In this document: one piece after another, positions 8,102 through 16,903 of the stretch
How the letters are laid out: the number at the start of each line of letters is the position of its first letter
How positions within the stretch are numbered: the first letter of the stretch is position 1
Position numbers and translations under genes: made by a program
The notes under the pieces: generated by a model
What the model was told of the DNA's origin: nothing
Seen by the model: only the letters and a program-made list of their open reading frames with translations
Database searches by the model: none
NCBI GenBank assembly: GCA_018712785.1
Contig: DVGK01000117.1
Coordinates: 1 to 53,130 of the forward strand
Reading direction: 5' to 3'
DNA length: 53,130 nt
Source of the DNA: Candidatus Choladousia intestinavium
GTDB lineage: Bacteria; Bacillota; Clostridia; Lachnospirales; Lachnospiraceae

Positions 8102-8947
8102 TCACTCCTGTTCCTCTCCGGCCGGCTTCTGAATCCATATTTCCCTTTGCGGGAAGGGAATGGTAAGGCCTGCCTGGTCAAACTCTTCTTTTATCCTTTC
8201 ATTCATACGCCACCGGACAGGCTGGTAATTCTCCGTCATTACCCAGCACCGCATTCCGATCACCACGCTGCTCTCTGCCAGCTCGTCCACAAACACCTGC
8301 TTATCCCGGTCTCCCAGCACATCCGCATCCTGCTCCATGAGATTTCCCAAAATCTCCTTTGCCTTCTGAATATTATCCCGGTAAGAAATCCCCACCTTGA
8401 CCTCCAGCTGTCTCCGGTCGGAGCCCGTCACATTTACGATGACATTATTGGCCAAATTTCCATTGGGAACGATAATCCTGCGGTTGTCCACGGACTGAAG
8501 GGTTGTGTACAAAATCTCGATCTTCGACACAGTCCCTTCCTCACCCTGGGTGATAATGTAGTCTCCCACCCGAAAGGGCTGAAACAGCAGGATCAGGAAG
8601 CCGCCCGCCAGATTCGAGAGTCCGCCCTGCAGAGCCAGGCCGATGGCAACTCCTCCGGAAGCTACGATAGCGGCCACAGAGGACTCCTGAAGGCCGAACT
8701 GACTGCCGATTCCCAGAATCAGAACCACATACAGAGTGATCTTCGTTATAGAGGCCGTAAAGGTAATGACCCCTACCTGTACTCTGGCCCGCTCCAAAGC
8801 TCTCTTAAGGACACGGACGATCTGGTCGATCACCTTTTTTCCTATAAAATACACCGCAATGCAGAGTATTACCTTCAGACCAAATTTCAAAATATCCGGA
8901 AGATACTGCTGCGCAAAATTCCCGGCTTTTTCAAATACCTGCTCCAT
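8102..8947 (-). CDS. mscS: Small-conductance mechanosensitive channel (MscS family)
   Basis: A 281-residue MscS channel that releases solutes on hypo-osmotic shock. It has three predicted membrane helices. The third carries the Gly/Ala-rich pore helix (AAIVASGGVAIGLALQGGLS), followed by the conserved PFRVGDYI beta-domain motif and IVPNGNLANNVIVN. Length and order match E. coli MscS. The start has an AGGAGG ribosome site. It sits 51 nt from the stop of the carboxylesterase gene and directly before a membrane-anchored serine hydrolase, which may place both under one envelope-related transcript. Confidence 0.93.
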   Translation of the reverse strand: MEQVFEKAGNFAQQYLPDILKFGLKVILCIAVYFIGKKVIDQIVRVLKRALERARVQVGVITFTASITKITLYVVLILGIGSQFGLQESSVAAIVASGGVAIGLALQGGLSNLAGGFLILLFQPFRVGDYIITQGEEGTVSKIEILYTTLQSVDNRRIIVPNGNLANNVIVNVTGSDRRQLEVKVGISYRDNIQKAKEILGNLMEQDADVLGDRDKQVFVDELAESSVVIGMRCWVMTENYQPVRWRMNERIKEEFDQAGLTIPFPQREIWIQKPAGEEQE

Positions 8948-8998
8948 GGGGAAGCTTCCTCCTAACCGTTCTCCAGTCTCTTACCGCAGACCTTTTTC

Positions 8999-10561
8999 TC
9001 AATGCTGAAGATTTTCTGCTTCTTCTATAATAAAGGGACCGGTGGCTTCTGCGTGAAGCCGAACCAGCTCATGGTCAAAATTTTTCCGAAGGCTGCAGGT
9101 CTCATCAAAAACAAGAACCTGCTCTTCATCCTTTCCGCATCTTTTCCAGTCAATTCCGGGCACGTAAGGCTTCCCTTCCTTCGCGAAGCTGATCCAGGCG
9201 CCGAAGACCGCGTCCTGAAGCTTCTCCATGACTCCTGGAGTCCTGCAGATGGGAATCCGGTCCGCATTGTGGAACACGTAGGGGATCTCCGAACAGTGCC
9301 ATGCGCATTTTCCATCGTCCAGAGGGAATTCATAGGCAAATAGATAGGAGTATGTCTCGCTTTCAGGAGACTTGCTCCGTTCTTCCACAAATTCTATAGT
9401 GGGTGTCCGGAATACATTGTCCAGAGAGAGCAGATCCAGAAGACATTTTTCCGGGTATGCCTTTTTAAACAGCTCCACAAGCTGTTCCGTGCTGCTTCCG
9501 AATTTTTCTTTCAGGATCTCCAGGATTTTTTCCTGGCTCAGGTCGTATTTCCCCGGAAATCCCGGCCCGAAGTCAAATTCTCCAAACACTGTGCCGATGA
9601 TAACCGGAATCTTTTTTGCATGAGACCGGAACCCTGTAATTGTAGGTTCTCCCAGATAGAACTCATTGGGCTTTGGAATACTTCCCACATAATACCCCTT
9701 CTCCTTCAGTTCCGGAGACACCTTCAGCCAGGCATCGGCAAGCTGTCTGTAGGGTACGGTTTCCAGCTCCTTCACCTGATCTTTTTCAAATCCCAGTTCT
9801 TCCAGAAGAGCTTCCGCAATTCTGGTGCCGTCTCCCTCTCCCGGATCCAGGAAACCTTCCATCACACCGCTCTGAACGATTCCCTTGTGGAACAGCCCGT
9901 CCGCCTCCGGCATCTGCATCAGGTTCCACACCTTCATGCCGCCGCCCGATTGTCCGAAGAGGGTTACATTCTCCGGATCTCCTCCAAAATTTCTGATGTT
10001 TTCCTGAATCCATTTTAAAGCCGCTATCATATCGTCATTTCCCGCGTTAGCAGAATTTTTATACTCTTCGCCGAAGGGAGACAGGTCCAGATAGCCGAGA
10101 ATATTCAGCCGGTGGTTCAGAGAAACCACTACCACATCTCCGTACCGGCTCATATTTTCTCCGTCATACGCCTCCTGTTCAATAGATGAGCCTGCATAGA
10201 AGCCGCCGCCGTGAAGCCATACCATCACCGGCTTCTTTGCTTTCGGATCCAGACTCCCGGTCCAGATATTCAGATACTGGCAGTTCTCATCCATAGGCCA
10301 GTAGCGGTGCGGAATCAGCACCTCGCCGGTGGGCGTGTCCTGGTTAAGAAGAGGGCAGACAAATCCGTAGGACAGCGCGTCACGGATGCCCTCCCAGGGC
10401 TTCACCGGCTCCGGCCTGTGGAAACGGCGGGCTTCTGCGTATCGTATGCCATGAAAGGTATAGATCCCGTTTGTCTGAAATCCCCGGATCTTTCCCTGAA
10501 CCGTTTCTGCCACTGGAAAATCTGTAGTACAAATAAAATTCTGCGTTTTCTTTTCTTTCAT
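8999..10561 (-). CDS. Carboxylesterase, type B (para-nitrobenzyl esterase family)
   Basis: A 520-residue alpha/beta-hydrolase esterase. Motifs are GIRYAEARRF near the start, VWLHGGGFYAGSS (oxyanion hole), TLFGQSGGGMKVW with the nucleophile Ser in GQSGG, and AWHCSEIPYVF with the catalytic His. There is no signal peptide, so it is probably cytosolic. The start at 10559-10561 follows AAAGGGGACTTGAA; an ATG eight codons upstream has no such site. The substrate is unknown; relatives hydrolyse short acyl esters. It is divergent from the GntR/ABC module, with a repeat copy at 10727-10760 between them. Confidence 0.9.
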   Translation of the reverse strand: MKEKKTQNFICTTDFPVAETVQGKIRGFQTNGIYTFHGIRYAEARRFHRPEPVKPWEGIRDALSYGFVCPLLNQDTPTGEVLIPHRYWPMDENCQYLNIWTGSLDPKAKKPVMVWLHGGGFYAGSSIEQEAYDGENMSRYGDVVVVSLNHRLNILGYLDLSPFGEEYKNSANAGNDDMIAALKWIQENIRNFGGDPENVTLFGQSGGGMKVWNLMQMPEADGLFHKGIVQSGVMEGFLDPGEGDGTRIAEALLEELGFEKDQVKELETVPYRQLADAWLKVSPELKEKGYYVGSIPKPNEFYLGEPTITGFRSHAKKIPVIIGTVFGEFDFGPGFPGKYDLSQEKILEILKEKFGSSTEQLVELFKKAYPEKCLLDLLSLDNVFRTPTIEFVEERSKSPESETYSYLFAYEFPLDDGKCAWHCSEIPYVFHNADRIPICRTPGVMEKLQDAVFGAWISFAKEGKPYVPGIDWKRCGKDEEQVLVFDETCSLRKNFDHELVRLHAEATGPFIIEEAENLQH

Positions 10562-10726
10562 TTCAAGTCCCCTTTCCGCTGTCATACAGCTTCTCTTCTG
10601 TCCTCCGCGTCAAAATCAAAGTCCCACTTCAGGCATGGCTGCCTGGCTCGCTGCTCACGAAAATAAGCGGCCTCCTCAGACGTTTACATGAATTTTATCA
10701 TAGTCGAAACCAATCGTCCACCCGAA

Positions 10727-10760
10727 ACATTAGAAAGCGTCTTTCTGCTGTCACGACTTA
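10727..10760 (-). repeat. Divergent copy of the terminator-linked palindromic repeat
   Basis: Read on the minus strand this gives AAGTCGTGACAGCAGAAAG, then ACGC and TTTCTAATGTT. It matches the pattern AGTCATGACAATAGAAA...TTTCTATTGTT seen at 13681-13728 and 30428-30480. This copy has no adjacent terminator hairpin. The rest of 10562-10726 is gene-free and otherwise unremarkable. Confidence 0.5.
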
Positions 10761-10794
10761 ATTACGGCCGATACGAACAAACACCATATAACAC

Positions 10795-10835
10795 TTGACA
10801 ACAGTTAGATACTGTTATATACTGTTTGCGAACAG
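10795..10835 (+). promoter_or_regulatory. Promoter and operator of the GntR/ABC operon
   Basis: A consensus -35 TTGACA (10795-10800) and -10 TATACT (10818-10823) are separated by 17 bp. The spacer contains a perfect 6-bp inverted repeat, AACAGT-5 bp-ACTGTT (10800-10816). A second inverted repeat, CTGTT-TGCG-AACAG (10822-10835), covers the -10 edge and the start of the ribosome site. Their position predicts steric repression, probably autoregulation by the adjacent GntR protein. Confidence 0.75.
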
Positions 10836-10846
10836 GAGGTAAACGT

Positions 10847-11218
10847 ATGAATTTAATTATCAACACTTCCCTGATGGTTCCCATTTACGAGCAGATTGTA
10901 GATCAGATTAAAACTCTGATTCGGAATGGCGATCTGAAGGAAAATGACATTCTCCCCTCTGTTCGTTCTCTGTCAAAAGAACTGAAGATCAGTGCTCTGA
11001 CCGTCAAGAAAGCGTACGATAACTTGGAAGCAGAGGGTTTTACGGTAACGGTTCACGGAAAAGGTACTTACGTGGCAGCCGCAAATACCGAGCTTTTGCT
11101 GGAGGAACAAAAAAAAGAGCTGGAAGCCGATTTGGAAATGGCCATTCAAAAAGGCAGGCGCTATGGAATCAGTGATGAAGAAATACGAAGCTTATTTGAA
11201 TTAATTCTGGAGGGTTAA
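10847..11218 (+). CDS. GntR family transcriptional regulator, YtrA type
   Basis: A 123-residue repressor made of an N-terminal winged helix-turn-helix and a short helical tail, as in the YtrA subfamily. The HTH region reads MVPIYEQIVDQIKTLI through LPSVRSLSKELKISALTVKK, followed by the wing FTVTVHGKGTYVA. YtrA-type regulators usually repress an adjacent ABC exporter and respond to cell-envelope antibiotics. The ATG at 10847 follows AGGAGG; an in-frame ATG-like start at 10826 lies inside the promoter. It is followed 3 nt later by the ATPase gene. Confidence 0.93.
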   Translation: MNLIINTSLMVPIYEQIVDQIKTLIRNGDLKENDILPSVRSLSKELKISALTVKKAYDNLEAEGFTVTVHGKGTYVAAANTELLLEEQKKELEADLEMAIQKGRRYGISDEEIRSLFELILEG

Positions 11219-11221
11219 TGT

Positions 11222-12073
11222 ATGCTGAAAATCAATGGTTTAAAGAAGCAGTATGATTCTTTCTCCCTGGAGTGTTCCCTGCAGGTGCCGTCCGGCCGCA
11301 TTACAGGTCTTGTGGGCCAAAACGGCGCGGGAAAAAGCACAACCTTTAAAGCGGTTCTGGGGCTCATCTCGTTAGACGGAGGAACGATACAGATATTCGG
11401 GAAAGACAGCCGCAGCCTTACTGTAAGAGACCGGCAGGATCTGGGCGTTGTTTTATCAAACTCAGGCTTCAGCGGCTATCTCGCCGTAAAAGATCTGCTG
11501 CCCATCCAAAAAAGTCTATATGAAAACTTTGACTCTGCCTTTTTTCTGAGCCAGGCGAAAAAATTCGGCCTTCCTCTGAATAAACAGATCAAAGAATTCT
11601 CTACCGGCATGAAGGCGAAGCTGAAGGTTCTATGCGCTATCTCCCACAAGGCCAGGCTGCTGCTGCTGGACGAACCCACCACAGGCCTGGATGTGGTGGC
11701 CAGAGACACGGTTCTGGACACGCTGCGGGAATATATGGAAGAGGATGAGAATCGTTCCGTTCTGATCAGCTCTCATATCTCCAGTGATATAGAGTCTCTC
11801 TGCGACGATATCTATATGATCCACAAGGGGAAGATTATTCTTCATGAAGATACCGATGTGCTGCTGGCTGATTACGGTCTGATTAAAGCAGATCCGAAGC
11901 TTTACCGTGCTCTGGATAAGCAGTATATTCTGCGGCAGAAAAAGGAAAGCTACGGCTACAGCTGTCTCACGAACCAGAGACAGTACTATATGGAAAATTA
12001 TCCCCATGCCGCCATTGAAAAGGGCAGCGTGGACGAAGTGATTTCCATGATGATACAGGGGGAAAAGATATGA
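11222..12073 (+). CDS. ABC transporter ATP-binding protein (exporter)
   Basis: A 283-residue ATPase of the CcmA/YtrB type. Motifs are Walker A GLVGQNGAGKSTT, signature FSTGMKAKLKVL and Walker B RLLLLDEPTTGLD, then a switch His in ISSHISSDIE. The C-terminal extension (about 215-283) is typical of this exporter class. It overlaps the following permease gene by 4 nt and belongs to a GntR-ATPase-permease operon. Relatives take part in resistance to bacitracin-like or other envelope-active compounds; the actual substrate is unknown. Confidence 0.94.
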   Translation: MLKINGLKKQYDSFSLECSLQVPSGRITGLVGQNGAGKSTTFKAVLGLISLDGGTIQIFGKDSRSLTVRDRQDLGVVLSNSGFSGYLAVKDLLPIQKSLYENFDSAFFLSQAKKFGLPLNKQIKEFSTGMKAKLKVLCAISHKARLLLLDEPTTGLDVVARDTVLDTLREYMEEDENRSVLISSHISSDIESLCDDIYMIHKGKIILHEDTDVLLADYGLIKADPKLYRALDKQYILRQKKESYGYSCLTNQRQYYMENYPHAAIEKGSVDEVISMMIQGEKI

Positions 12074-12723
12074 AGGGATTATTAATCAAGGATATAAAAC
12101 TGATGCTGAAACAAAAAAACTTTTTTCTGATGCTTATTGTAATCGCTGTGCTGATGGCCTACGCAGTGGAGAACGCTTCCTATATTATTGGCTACCTCTC
12201 CGTAGTAGGTTCTCTGTTCACTCTAAGCTCCATCAGCTACGATGAATTTGACAATGGAAACGCCTTTCTCTTCTCCCTTCCCATCACCAGAAAAGCGTAC
12301 GTGGTGGAAAAATACGGCTTTGGCCTGATACTGGGAGGCGGCTTCTGGCTGCTGGCTTCCGTTCTCACGATTCTTGCTGAGTTCTGGAAACGTCAGGCTG
12401 TATCTGCTGAAACCCTGTCCGCATCGGTCGGCACCCTGTTTGCTGTTTTCCTGATCCTGGCAGTCTTAATTCCCATACAGCTGAAATTCGGCGGCGAGAG
12501 AGGACGGATCGCCCTGCTGATCGTAGTGGGAATTTCCGTTGTCCTGGGTGTTGCGGGAGCAGAGATTTCCCGCATGCTGAGCTTCAGCCTGTCCTCTCTC
12601 GTAGACCGGGCGCTTTCCCTCAACGCTGGAATCTTTACAGGAAGTATAGCCGCCGTTTCCCTCCTGCTCCTGCTGCTTTCCTGCCGGCTTAGTATCGGCA
12701 TTGTAAGAAAAAAAGAGTTCTGA
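12070..12723 (+). CDS. ABC-2 type transporter permease
   Basis: A 217-residue integral membrane protein with about six hydrophobic helices. The N-terminal MKGLLIKDIKLMLKQKNFFL is typical of ABC-2 permeases encoded with YtrA-type regulators, as is the loop SYDEFDNGNAFLFSLPITRK. Its start overlaps the ATPase stop, implying translational coupling. Together the two proteins would form an exporter. The gene ends shortly before a palindromic repeat pair. Confidence 0.9.
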   Translation: MKGLLIKDIKLMLKQKNFFLMLIVIAVLMAYAVENASYIIGYLSVVGSLFTLSSISYDEFDNGNAFLFSLPITRKAYVVEKYGFGLILGGGFWLLASVLTILAEFWKRQAVSAETLSASVGTLFAVFLILAVLIPIQLKFGGERGRIALLIVVGISVVLGVAGAEISRMLSFSLSSLVDRALSLNAGIFTGSIAAVSLLLLLLSCRLSIGIVRKKEF

Positions 12724-12756
12724 TTCCTTTTGCCGGCAAAACGTGCTATAATGTGA

Positions 12757-12866
12757 ACACTTAGCGAGTGCAAGCGGCAGCGCAGCACGAGCTTAGTGAG
12801 AACACACACCTGGACACTTAGTGAGCCGGAGCCAAAGGCGAACGGCGAGGTTAGTGACCATGGTGC
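12757..12866 (+). repeat. Two tandem imperfect palindromes (REP-like)
   Basis: Two adjacent, related units each begin CACTTAGYGAG and end near GAG(C/G)TTAGTGA. Unit 1 spans about 12757-12801 and unit 2 about 12815-12856. Unit 1 can fold with its CACTTAGC...GCTTAGTG ends paired with few mismatches; unit 2 is weaker. It lies between the permease and a small membrane protein, immediately before that gene's ribosome site. It resembles an extragenic palindromic repeat rather than coding sequence. Confidence 0.5.
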
Positions 12867-12887
12867 AATGTGAACAGGAGAACCCTA

Positions 12888-13112
12888 ATGGAAAAGAAGA
12901 AAAAGACTTTTCAATTCACCTTTTTATACAAAAATCTGACTCCTTATGGGAAATTCCGGCGTACTGCATGGATTTCTATTCTGGGAATCCTCATCTGCGC
13001 CGCTGCCTTTGGACTCTGTGAAGACAAGGAAATGGTTGCCGTTCTTACAGTCATTTTTATTCTTGCGGACCTGGCGCAGCTGCGGAGTACGTATCGTGAA
13101 TGGAAATCTTAA
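12888..13112 (+). CDS. Small membrane protein, unknown
   Basis: A 74-residue protein with a basic N terminus (MEKKKKTFQF) and two hydrophobic helices (about residues 25-42 and 47-64, joined by GLCEDKEM), ending in a charged tail. No family was recognised. The ATG at 12888 has CAGGAG 7 nt upstream. A longer frame from a GTG at 12870 lacks support. It is 26 nt upstream of the adenosyltransferase and probably cotranscribed with it. Function unknown. Confidence 0.65.
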   Translation: MEKKKKTFQFTFLYKNLTPYGKFRRTAWISILGILICAAAFGLCEDKEMVAVLTVIFILADLAQLRSTYREWKS

Positions 13113-13138
13113 GCCTGCGGCAGAAAGGAGCTCTTGAA

Positions 13139-13678
13139 ATGGAACAGAAACGAAACACCGGACTTGTGCATATTTACTGCGGAGACGGAAAAGGGAAAAC
13201 CACTACAGGAATGGGCTTGTGCATCCGGGCAGCCGGCTACGGAATGAAGGTACTGGTCTATCAGTTCATGAAGGACAATTCCACCAGCGAGAGGAAAATC
13301 CTTGCCCTTTCGGATCGAATCACCCTGCTTCCGGGACTCCCCCAGGAAAAATTCAGCTTTCAGATGTCTCCTCAGGAAAAAGAGGAGCGAAAAGCCTATT
13401 ATGAGAAACAGTTTTCCCGGGCTGTCTCCATGGCTGCGGAAGAAAACTACGGCCTGGTTTTTTTCGATGAAATCATCTATACCATCCAGGCAGGACTTCT
13501 GGATGAACAGCTTGTCCTTGACTTTCTGAGAAACAAACCGGCGGGCCTGGAGGTAATTCTTACCGGCCAGGGCCCCAGCCCCGCGCTGATCGAGGCTGCC
13601 GACTACGTGTCGGAAATCCGGAAAATCAAACATCCTTTCGATCAGGGAATCCCGGCCAGAGCCGGCATCGAACGATAA
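13139..13678 (+). CDS. cobO: Corrinoid adenosyltransferase (CobO/BtuR family)
   Basis: Transfers the adenosyl group of ATP to cob(I)alamin or cob(I)yrinic acid a,c-diamide, making the coenzyme form of vitamin B12. The 179-residue length is normal for CobO/CobA. The P-loop GDGKGKTTTGMGLCIRAAGY is at the N terminus and VFFDEIIYTIQ is Walker B-like. VILTGQGPSPALIEAADYVSEIRKIKHPFDQGIPARAGIE is split here for description: VILTGQ, DYVSEI and KHPFDQGIPARAGIE are all family marks. The ATG at 13139 follows AAAGGAG. No other cobalamin genes are adjacent, but a cobalamin riboswitch lies near the right end of this window. Confidence 0.95.
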   Translation: MEQKRNTGLVHIYCGDGKGKTTTGMGLCIRAAGYGMKVLVYQFMKDNSTSERKILALSDRITLLPGLPQEKFSFQMSPQEKEERKAYYEKQFSRAVSMAAEENYGLVFFDEIIYTIQAGLLDEQLVLDFLRNKPAGLEVILTGQGPSPALIEAADYVSEIRKIKHPFDQGIPARAGIER

Positions 13679-13680
13679 AA

Positions 13681-13728
13681 CAATAGAAAGTACGTTTCGT
13701 GAAGCTTCTATTGTCATGACTAAAAAAC
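13681..13728 (-). repeat. Terminator-linked palindromic repeat, copy A
   Basis: On the minus strand the T-run of the neighbouring terminator runs into AGTCATGACAATAGAAGC, then an ACGAAACGT centre and TTTCTATTGTT, a palindrome with CAATAGAA/TTCTATTG arms. It is truncated by the 3' end of cobO. The same block follows hairpins at 30477-30513 and 52815-52848. Confidence 0.6.
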
Positions 13729-13768
13729 TTCCCGGCAGAATTCTTCTCTTCTGCCGGGAATTTTTTTT
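13729..13768. terminator. Bidirectional intrinsic terminator
   Basis: A perfect 12-bp stem (TTCCCGGCAGAA at 13729-13740 with 13749-13760) has an 8-nt loop. It is flanked by T8 on the plus strand and A/T-rich TTTTTT on the minus strand. It serves the convergent cobO and LTA-synthase-like genes. Confidence 0.9.
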
Positions 13769-15786
13769 CATCCTGAAAGTTCAAAGAGCTCCAGATACCG
13801 GTCTTTTCCTCCGAAGATGTAATTATATTCCAGAATGTTGTATTCCTGTATCTGCTCATAATAAGGAGATGTCTCGTCATCCAGCTCATAGAAGTTGCCG
13901 TCGCTTCCCCAATATCCCAGAGTATTGATCACAGGAATGTCCTGGCTGAGCTCCAGCAGGTAAGACTGATACCCGGTCATGGGAAGATTCAGCCTGTCGG
14001 CAATCTGGCTGTAAAGATAATTCAGGCTGGTTCTTTCTATCGTCTCCTCCTCAATATCATAATTCGTCCACAGAATGAAGGGCACCTTATATTTTCCCAT
14101 AAGCTCTTCCGAAGTACGATACTCTTCTTTTCCAATAAGATAGTTATACGTTGCGGTTCCCAGGTTCGGCTGATGGTCTCCGAACATGAGAATCGCCACC
14201 GGCTCTTCCTCTTTGGAGAAATACTCTACCAGCCACTGGAACATTTCATCGGTCTTTTTTACCAGATTGACATAAATCTGAGCCGCGCTCTTATTGATCC
14301 CATCTGTCTCCACCTGAATATCCATATTCAGGTTTGTCAGGTTTGACACCGAATATCCTCCGTGATTCTGCATGGACACATTATAGCTGAACAGAGGCTT
14401 CCCTGTCTCCAGGTTCTTTTCGTATTCCTCCACGATCCGCTCTGCCAGGGACTGATCGGAAATGTAGCTGCGGATATATTCCGGATCCTCAAAATCATCC
14501 CGTGTATAATATGTATCAAATCCAATCTGAGGATAGACCAGATGGCGCCTGTAATTATATCCCCGGTAAGGATGCATGGCTAAGGTCTCATATCCCACAG
14601 ATTTCAGCTCTGAGGCCAGAGAAGGCATATCGCCTCTCACAAAAAGATGGAAGCCTATGGAGGATGCCGGCAGGAATGCCATTGTATTGCCGGTCAGGAA
14701 CTCATACTCAGAATTTGGGGTATTAGCCCCAAATACGGAAGAGTATGCCGTCCCCTTAATGGTGTTTTCTTCCAGACTGTGGATAAAGGGCATATTATCC
14801 TCAGAGAGCGTCAGTCTCTTTCCAATCCTCTCGTAATCCGCCAGAGATTCGTCCATAATCACAATCAGATGCGGCGTATCGGCTCCTTCCGCCTGTACCT
14901 GATCTGTATAGGGCTCTCCGATCTCCTCCACCTTTTCCAGCGAATAGTCCGCCGGTTTTTCCGCCGCCAGATAAAAGCAGGTACACAGAGTGGTAAAAAT
15001 CATATCGTACTGTTTATACCGAAGCTGGTGGGAAAAGCCTCCGGATCTGATATCGTGATCCTCCAGGAAGGACGTCCTGCAGCACAGATAAAAGAAGCTT
15101 CCAGCTCCCACGCCCCAGGCTGCCAGCACAGCCACCCGGGCCGGCAGCTTCATTAAGCGAAAGCCCCTTATCTTCAGGCTCACGGCGCAGATGGCAAAGG
15201 TCCAGAAAATTTCGGAAAACATGTACCAGTCCAGCTCATATGTATACTCCGAGGCCACCGACATAGCCGACCCCATAGAAAAAAGATCCGCCGCCGAGAT
15301 AGCCATTCCCCGGAAGGAGGTCACGAAGCAGTTGACGATTCCCAGTACCGCCACAGGCACCGCCAGAAGGATGACAGATATCTTAATGCTTCCTGTGATC
15401 AGCAGAAACAGGATTTCCACCAGATACAGGAAACAGAAGGTCAGCACCAGAGCGATTTTATTCAGCTCCCAGAACTCTATATCGTATTTGTCCGCGTTCA
15501 GATGGAGGAGAGAAAAATAAATGGCAAACGGCGCAGCCGCGCACCAGATCCATCCCAAAATTTTGTTCCGCCTCTCGCTCAGGGTGTTGGGGAGCAGTAT
15601 AAAGATCATCAAAATCAGGCTGGAAACCGCTGTAACGTACGTTCTCGGGCTGGTAAAGAGAGAACCTGTTCCGTCCTCATTTTGATAATAATCCGAATGA
15701 AGGCAGAAAAAAAGAAGCAGAAGGGCAGCCGCGGCTGCCCCTGCAAACCGAAAACCTTTCAGAATCTTCTCTTTTATCATAGACAT
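13768..15786 (-). CDS. LTA synthase family membrane protein (sulfatase-fold phosphoglycerol transferase)
   Basis: A 672-residue protein with five predicted N-terminal membrane helices (to about residue 230) and an extracellular alkaline-phosphatase/sulfatase-fold domain. Relatives polymerise glycerol phosphate from phosphatidylglycerol onto lipoteichoic acid. Active-site signs are LIVIMDESLADYE (metal Glu), GANTPNSEYEFLTG (nucleophile Thr region) and ILMFGDHQPNLG (Asp-His metal site). I chose the ATG at 15784-15786 with GAGGA upstream; the ATG two codons later is equally possible. It overlaps the dehydrogenase gene's end. Exact polymer specificity is not decidable here. Confidence 0.88.
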   Translation of the reverse strand: MSMIKEKILKGFRFAGAAAAALLLLFFCLHSDYYQNEDGTGSLFTSPRTYVTAVSSLILMIFILLPNTLSERRNKILGWIWCAAAPFAIYFSLLHLNADKYDIEFWELNKIALVLTFCFLYLVEILFLLITGSIKISVILLAVPVAVLGIVNCFVTSFRGMAISAADLFSMGSAMSVASEYTYELDWYMFSEIFWTFAICAVSLKIRGFRLMKLPARVAVLAAWGVGAGSFFYLCCRTSFLEDHDIRSGGFSHQLRYKQYDMIFTTLCTCFYLAAEKPADYSLEKVEEIGEPYTDQVQAEGADTPHLIVIMDESLADYERIGKRLTLSEDNMPFIHSLEENTIKGTAYSSVFGANTPNSEYEFLTGNTMAFLPASSIGFHLFVRGDMPSLASELKSVGYETLAMHPYRGYNYRRHLVYPQIGFDTYYTRDDFEDPEYIRSYISDQSLAERIVEEYEKNLETGKPLFSYNVSMQNHGGYSVSNLTNLNMDIQVETDGINKSAAQIYVNLVKKTDEMFQWLVEYFSKEEEPVAILMFGDHQPNLGTATYNYLIGKEEYRTSEELMGKYKVPFILWTNYDIEEETIERTSLNYLYSQIADRLNLPMTGYQSYLLELSQDIPVINTLGYWGSDGNFYELDDETSPYYEQIQEYNILEYNYIFGGKDRYLELFELSG

Positions 15787-16733
15787 ACGTTCCTCGCTTC
15801 TCCTTTGATATAAGCGTCCAGATTCAGCCACACCTCATCCAGAAGCCTTGTCCTGGCCTCCACGCCGGCCCAGGCAATATGAGGCGTAATCAGCAGACGG
15901 TCATCTTCATTCAGCTTCGCCAGGGGACAATCCCGATCCATTGGCTCCTTTTCCAGGACATCCAGCCCGGCCGCGCTGATTCTTTCTTTCTTCAGAGCCT
16001 TCGCAAGCCCCTTCTCATCTACGATGGGTCCCCTTCCCACATTAATAAAAATCGCGGTGGGCTTCATCCGGCAGAATGCCTCGTAGTCCATCATATGGTA
16101 CGTCTTTTCTGTCAGAGGCGCATGGACCGACACAATATCCGACTGTGTCAAAAGTGTGTCAAAATCCACCCGGGCATAGCTGTCATTCTGATTCCTGCCG
16201 GACGTGGAATAGTAGATGACTCTGCACCCGAAGGCTTCCGCGATAGACGCCACTCTGCGTCCGATGGCGCCCAGCCCGATAATCCCCCAGGTCTTTCCCT
16301 CCAGTTCGCTGAACTTCCGGTCCAGATGGCAGAAGGACTTAGACTTTATATATTCACCGGATTTTACGTAATCATCATAGTATCTCAAATGCTCCATAAG
16401 ATAGAGAGCCATAGCAAAGGTATGCTGAGCCACTGTAGAGGTAGAATACCCGGCCACATTGGTAACCGTAATCCCTCTTTTTCTTGTATATTCAAAATCC
16501 ACATTGTTGGTTCCTGTGGCTGTGACTCCTATGTACTTTAGAAACCCGGCATCTTTAAGCGTCTTTTCATTCATGGGAAGCTTATTCACAAGAACGGCAT
16601 CCGCGGAAGCAATCCGCTCCTGAATCTGTTCAGACTCTGTATGCCCGTACACATCCACATCCCCCAGTCCGAAAAAGCGGTCAAACTGCATATCGTCTCC
16701 CAGCGTCCCCGCCTCTAAAAACACGATCTTCAT
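15777..16733 (-). CDS. D-2-hydroxyacid dehydrogenase (NAD-dependent)
   Basis: A 318-residue cytosolic oxidoreductase of the D-isomer-specific 2-hydroxyacid dehydrogenase family. The NAD-binding motif is WGIIGLGAIGRRVAS. Catalytic residues lie in FINVGRGPIVDE (Arg), AGLDVLEKEP (Glu) and LLITPHIAWAG (His). The substrate could be glycerate/hydroxypyruvate or another 2-keto acid. The ATG at 16731-16733 follows AGGAGGAGATACACAGG. An open frame extends 62 codons further upstream but runs through the promoter and a leader hairpin, so I rejected it. The LTA-synthase-like gene overlaps its 3' end. Confidence 0.92.
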   Translation of the reverse strand: MKIVFLEAGTLGDDMQFDRFFGLGDVDVYGHTESEQIQERIASADAVLVNKLPMNEKTLKDAGFLKYIGVTATGTNNVDFEYTRKRGITVTNVAGYSTSTVAQHTFAMALYLMEHLRYYDDYVKSGEYIKSKSFCHLDRKFSELEGKTWGIIGLGAIGRRVASIAEAFGCRVIYYSTSGRNQNDSYARVDFDTLLTQSDIVSVHAPLTEKTYHMMDYEAFCRMKPTAIFINVGRGPIVDEKGLAKALKKERISAAGLDVLEKEPMDRDCPLAKLNEDDRLLITPHIAWAGVEARTRLLDEVWLNLDAYIKGEARNVCL

Positions 16734-16799
16734 CCTGTGTATCTCCTCCTCTCTGTCTGAGCCAGGAAACCGGCTCTCCTGCTCTTCGGAAGTACAAAA

Positions 16800-16833
16800 G
16801 GACGCCGCAGGGCAAAATATCCCTACGGCATCC
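16800..16833 (-). terminator. Leader hairpin, attenuator-like, before the dehydrogenase
   Basis: A 13-bp stem (16821-16833 with 16800-16812, two G-U pairs) is followed on the minus strand by TTTT (16796-16799). It lies inside the leader of about 160 nt between the promoter at 16904-16932 and the dehydrogenase ATG. This could be a weak attenuator; the short U-run makes complete termination doubtful. Confidence 0.4.
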
Positions 16834-16903
16834 CACACATTTTTTCCATCCCGAAACGCAAGAAGAATCACAGTCTCTTTCAGGGCTCTTCCTACTCCCG
16901 TAT

